From positions 36,366,630 to 36,430,629 of the forward strand of contig NC_068970.1 of the NCBI RefSeq assembly GCF_016808095.1: a DNA stretch of 64,000 nucleotides, read 5' to 3'. The notes beneath the pieces are model-generated. The model had not been told where the DNA came from. It worked only from the letters and a program-made list of their open reading frames with translations, and searched no databases. Below, one piece after another: positions 58,721 to 64,000 of this stretch. The stretch is from Vigna angularis (lineage: Eukaryota; Streptophyta; Magnoliopsida; Fabales; Fabaceae). Position numbers and translations under genes: made by a program. The first letter of the stretch is position 1. The number at the start of each line of letters is the position of its first letter.

Positions 58721-61700
58721 TGAAAAGTGTTACACAATAGAACTAAGTGATTCATGTATCGATGAATCCCTAGAATATCTACTATTTAAAATATTTTCTT
58801 TTATATCGATTATGCATTGAACCGATACAAAAATAACATTTTTTTTATACCAATGCTAAAGTTAATAGAATTTTTTTTTTAATTAAAGGAAATAATATAT
58901 ATACCTCTATATATATATAATAATAATAATAATAATAATTACATTCTTTTATGATAAGAATCTTAACAAATAATTTGGAATATCAAAATTTTATTTTATA
59001 AATAATTATAAATATAAATAACTAACATTATTTAATTTTTTAATTGAAATATAAATAATTGACATGAAAGTAAATAATATTTACCCCTTAATATTATCAA
59101 TTAATTGTTTATTTATCATGATATATAATTAAGGGAATTACATATTGATGTTAGAGACATTCCGAACTAAATGTTAATGTTTCTTTGAGAGAGAATTAAA
59201 ATAGAATATTAAGAGAGAATAAATAATCTCACTTATTTTTTTTAAATAGGTGGATCTGCTATTCAACTTAAAAATATAATGATAATAATAATATTAATAA
59301 CTAATAATTTTAATCTTACAATCAAAATAACGCAATATGCGTGTAGTATGTTTTATTGTTATATACTATTTTTGTTTTATATTCGTTTCCTTTAAATTTG
59401 AATTCATTTATTTATCTAACTTAAAATTGAAACTCACTTAATCTAAAACAATTTTTTTTAATAAATTTAAACATATATGAAGTATTAAAGGCAACACAAG
59501 ACCCTTAAGTAACCAATTAAACTCGTGAATTTTCATGCTCAAATATTTAATGTAAGTGACATTGATTGTCATGGTTGCTTAAACAATATTTGTTTTGTTT
59601 GTTCTACCAAATTTATGAGTATTGCTTTAAGGAAGATCAGGGTCGGTCGAACATAAATAATATTTATTTATTATTCGATTTAAAAAACAATTATATCGAT
59701 ATTTAAAAATGAATTATAATTTTTTAAAATAAAATTACAAAAATTTATATAAATAAATTAAATTAAATTAAATTACAATATAATTTTAATTAATTTAACT
59801 AAAAAATATAAATTAATTTTAATTTAATAAAATATAAATTAAATTTTGATGTTATTTTTTTTAATAATAAATATTTACAGTAGATAATATAATATTACAT
59901 ATTAAAATACTTGATACGAACTATTTAATCATAATTATATACATAGATAAGCGTGTAAGAATATTTTTGTTATTCTTACTTTTTTCTAGCATTAAGTAAT
60001 CTTGTAATAGTGACTTGCCTATCCCCACTTAAGTGAAATACGTTATCCCTCTTAAGTGAATCATGATGTATTACAATGAAGAATCCATTGCTTTTTTTCT
60101 TCAACTCATTATTAATTTTAATATTTCAATTATTCTAATACCTCAAAGTTTATTTATCATTTATCATCATATAAAATACTATTAAAAAAAATAAATATAA
60201 AAAAAAAAAATGAGAGACCACGTTAAAACTAAGAAAGTGCACTGCACAAAACATAAACAAACTAATGTCTTATGCTCTAAACAGCATTCTTGCCTACAAC
60301 AAGTATGTTGCCACTTTGTTTTTGTTTCACACAAGATCACTTTAAGTTATTTCTGATTGGTTTAAACGATTGCAATTTTGTGACAAGTATTTCCCTTACA
60401 ATTAGTGATGACACAATATATTATTTTCTTAATAATTTTTAAGACAAAAAAAAGTAAAACTCTTGTAATGACATATAACATCACAGTGACAAAATCGTAT
60501 TTTTTTTATCTCAAAATTGGGTAGCATTTATATATGTGTTATTATCATATATAACATCACAGTATGTGTTATTATTTTGCTTACTTCAGGTATTAATTAG
60601 TTTTAATATCCATACACTTACCTGATTTTCTTACTGTGAAGAAAAAATAGAGGAGGAAAGAGAGAAGATGTGGACATATGAAAGAGAAAAACTGAAACAC
60701 ATGACCCAAAATAAACCATAGAGCCGACAAGAGAATGAAACCATATAAACACAAATTGTTATGAAAATTCTACGACAATCACGGAGCTAATAATCCAGAA
60801 CATTCTTGTACACCTGCTTGTCGTGTTAGAGTAGTTTAATTGTGTAAGCCATATAAGCATCTAACCGTTGTTTGTCGCAACTTGGAAGACTATAATGACA
60901 TGACTTGTAAGAATTAGTCAGCCACGAAACCAAGATATAGTATATAATTTTTAAATTTTATACCAAATATTTGTATTTTAAAAATTATTATAAATACACT
61001 GTTAAAAAATAAAATTGAATTATATAATTTAAAAAATCAAAGGAGGAAGGCTCACATCTGTGCATACTTTCTTCCTTGGGTCCCAACTTGATTGTTCTAT
61101 CCAAATGTGACCTTACACTAGCCGAGGTGTCCATGTTTATAGAAGAGAATTATTCGCAGAAGAATAGTAGACTACAACTTTGAATGGGATTACATGCATA
61201 ATACAAATGCTACAAGTGTGCTTTCTGTACTTTTTGAAATGTAAATTGTCTATACCAAGTGGAGGTATGAATTATACATATTATAATTATTTTATTATCA
61301 ATATGAGTTTAATTATTACTATTAAATACTTTAAAGTAGCTAATTTTACCATTTTATTTGTTAAGTAACATTAAACACAAAGACGAAGTGTTAATATTAT
61401 TTGATTTTTCCTAATTTATTTAACTACAAAGAAAATTAATATTTAGTAGATCAAAAGTCGATACTAAATAATTATTAGTGTCGACTTAGTTTTGTTAGTA
61501 AATTGAAGAACTGACAATGTGAAATAAAAGTTTGAATTGAAATGTGTATGAGTTTGTAAATTTAGATTATTCACAAGTTTCAATTTTGTTTTCTTTTTCA
61601 AAATTCTTATAAATAAAACGATCACCATGCAAACCTAACTAATGATCTATGTAAGAAAATCAACCTCTTGTGCAACCTTTGTCGTAAAATCTTTGAAGTG

Positions 61701-62425
61701 TTAGATTTACGTAGATAATCATAGAATATAGAATGATTTATTTAAAAACCTTCCCTTTTTGAAGTTTATTCTCTCGGTAAGGAGTGTTCATAGCTCATAT
61801 TCTCTCTTAAGAGAGTCTTACTTGTAATTTTTGTTAACAAATGTAATTAAGAATAGTAATGAGAATATATTAGGAAAAACTAGAAATCACTTAATCTTAA
61901 AAAACATTTTCATCAAAGGGGAGAAAAGGTGGAAAATAAAAAATGACTCCATAGATAATATTTATAATCAAGTTTGGATTATTAGTATGTACGTGTTATA
62001 AAAGAGAATTGCATATGTACGGAGTTCAATATTGGAGTAATAATATAAACAGTCTAAGCATTGAATTAAATTGTCTATTACTCTAATACTAATCATTGCA
62101 TTGAGTTGTCTATTATTCTAATACTAATGTAATTTAATTTTTTCTATATTAGTAATTTACCAACAGCTCTAAAGATACAATTTGTATTTTATTTTTAGGA
62201 ACAAAAACATGTTTAAACCTTTTTTCAAATTTCATAATTTTATTGAAAAGTTAATCAAAGTTAACAAACATCTTATTAAAATACACTTTCTTTTTTACCT
62301 AATGCACTAGAACAAAAATGTCTTATTCTAACCTCTACATTAATTCTAATGCAAAATATAAAAAAAAATGTTTAGTTGTTCATTGTCATTAGATTTGATT
62401 CACAATATACAATTATACTTACTGG
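58721..62425. other. AT-rich intergenic region, no gene seen
   Basis: Long AT-rich DNA with only chance ORFs. It includes a (TAA)n microsatellite at about 58918-58938. I see no recognisable gene, RNA gene or element. Confidence 0.65.
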
Positions 62426-63133
62426 TAGTGCTATCAAAATGAGTTGTAACCCGTGAGTCAACCCAACCTACCACGAGTTTGAGTCGGGTTGGGTTGAAAA
62501 AAAATGTTATTTTTTTATACGGGTTAATTTTCAACCCGGCTCACTTAGAATCCGACTCACTTGGGTTGAACCCGTGGTGAGCCGGGTTGGCTCACCAACA
62601 CACCTAATTTAATTTAATTATTTATTATTTTATGTTTCAATATTATTAGTTAACATTTTTTTTATTATATTGTAGATGGGATAAAAAAAAGATGTTTCAA
62701 GAGAGAAAAATAATATAGATTTATCTATTCAAGACTCTAATATTATAGATGGACAAGTGATACAAAAATTATCAATATTAAAAACTTATTTGTTCGCCTT
62801 TTGTGCTTGTTTTTGGATTATACTTGGATTGTATGATATTTTATTTTTAATTTTGAATTGTCTTTGGAGTTTAACATCATTTTTTAGAGTCAAATTTATT
62901 AAGATTTGAATTAAAAAATATTATAATTTTTTTATTTTAAAAGAAACTTATAATTAAGTGAGTCAATGAGTCAACCCGTTTAACCCACCGACCCGTGGTG
63001 GGTCGGGTCGGATTCGAATTTTTTCAGCTCGCTAATAAATGAGTCGAGTTGGGTTGGCTCACTAAGTGACCAACCCGTGGTGGGTCGAGTCTGGTCGAGC
63101 TGGGTTACCCATTTTGTCAACTCTACTCATTGG
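62418..63133. mobile_element. hAT-like non-autonomous element, copy 2 (opposite orientation)
   Basis: The element spans 62426-63125 (700 bp), with ends TAGTGCTATCAAAATGAG and, inverted, TAGAGTTGACAAAATGGG. An imperfect 8-bp duplication flanks it, CTTACTGG (62418-62425) and CTCATTGG (63126-63133), 6 of 8 matching, as expected for an old hAT insertion. The interior is the reverse complement of copy 1 at many points, such as GGTGAGCCGGGTTGGCTCAC. It has no transposase. Confidence 0.75.
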
Positions 63134-64000
63134 GTCAGATAGCCAAAGAAATGCATTTTTTTTGCACAACAACTACTTGACAATACCATAGCTGCATACC
63201 CTAGACTCGAGTATAGATGCATTGAACCTTGGGGGCTAATGTACAATATGTGTCTGAGTACATTTGGTGTACCCAGTTTTATGGTATGGCCACTAGAATG
63301 TATTCCTCACATGTCTGAATACGCCTTGGCTACTCATGCCTAGGAATACTCGACTCTCATGTTATGACACAATATCTAAGTGACTTGGCCGCATGCATGA
63401 TAGCCAACCGAAACCTACATTTGTAGAACGTTGACTGAGTTTACTTAAACTTGTATTTAAGGTTTGATTAATTAAAAGACTAATCAGGGTGATTAGCTAC
63501 ATATATTAGGCCCACCCAAGTAAGAAGCTAATAAAAAATTGTATAAATTAATAGCATAGTACACGAGGTAAATTAATTATGTTCCATTATTAGTAGATTG
63601 ATTAACTTTTAACATGCTTAACTAACTTGAGCGTTAGAATGTCTTTTGCAGGCACAACCCTCACTTGACTAATGAAAGACGAATACCTTTATGGAGGACA
63701 AGTACTTTTGGAGCTTGAAGTGCTATGAGTTAACTTTCACAGAGTATATTATATTCCACAAGTAATATTGTCACCCACCATGGGGCCAACATATATTATG
63801 TGAAGAAGAAGTTACATGGTATCAACTAGAAGCAAGATGGTCGAAGTAAAGGAAGAAAATGCAAGGCCTCCTCGACTAACATAGCCACAATTCTTGAAGC
63901 ATATACTCAAATGCAGTGAGAGTTTACCGACTTCAAGAAGACAAGTGTAGAAGAGGAAGGAGGAGGAAATCACACACAACGTAGGGTTATTGTAGGGTAA
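63134..64000 (+). repeat. LTR-like retroelement remnant at window edge
   Basis: The stretch around 63625-63670 (TTGAGCGTTAGAATGTCTTT then TGCAGGCACAACCC) resembles the end of many plant gypsy LTRs (TTGAGCGTCGGAGTG...GCAGGT). Nothing after it shows a gag frame before the window ends. I infer an LTR remnant from about 63200 to 63660, followed by non-coding DNA. Confidence 0.4.

Overview
This window is plant nuclear DNA. It is AT-rich, its genes have GT-AG introns, and it is loaded with plant transposon families (CACTA, Mutator-like, hAT, Ty1-copia, Ty3-gypsy-like LTRs, LINE). The three intact genes are typical eudicot proteins. The style of the transposons suggests a legume, possibly Phaseoleae, but that is inference and was not tested.

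Intact genes, all on the minus strand: (1) a PRAF-type protein (PH, seven RCC1 repeats, FYVE, C-terminal BRX), nine coding exons, 17445 down to 4286, reconstructed as 1013 residues. Its seventh intron is 6.3 kb and holds an LTR-element remnant, a (TC)30 tract and a decayed Ty1-copia element. (2) A secreted family-1 pectate lyase (Amb a 1/pollen-allergen type), four exons, 31476 to 29988, 388 residues. (3) An HVA22/TB2-DP1-type membrane-shaping protein, five exons including a 27-nt one, 50873 to 48782, 181 residues.

The rest is mostly mobile DNA, much of it nested. 18.85-22.85 kb is a long LTR-like segment studded with a degenerate CGAACGCT-like motif. 25.6-28.57 kb looks like a CACTA-type element carrying exon-intron pieces of two unrelated metabolic genes: plastid-type glucose-6-phosphate dehydrogenase and a dienelactone hydrolase. 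34.7-38.9 kb is a LINE ORF2 relic interrupted by a Mutator-like element carrying a broken subtilase fragment and by a solo LTR with a perfect 5-bp target duplication. 39.98-47.17 kb is a 7.2-kb CACTA element with a Tnp2-type transposase and a Ulp1-type protease gene, both broken by nonsense codons; it is flanked by a 462-bp direct repeat and has lost the tip of its left terminus. 51.4-57.8 kb has three more Mutator-like elements with imperfect 9-bp target duplications, one of them nested in an hAT-like element that is itself inserted in a tandem repeat. A second hAT copy lies at 62.4-63.1 kb in the opposite orientation.

The host genes have no evident operon-like or functional linkage. The most noteworthy signals are the multi-gene capture at 26-28 kb, the recombined CACTA with its palindromic 116-bp array, the family of Mutator-like elements with captured sequence, and an in-frame, stop-free 90-nt intron in the PRAF gene. 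I saw no tRNA, rRNA, CRISPR or organellar genes.
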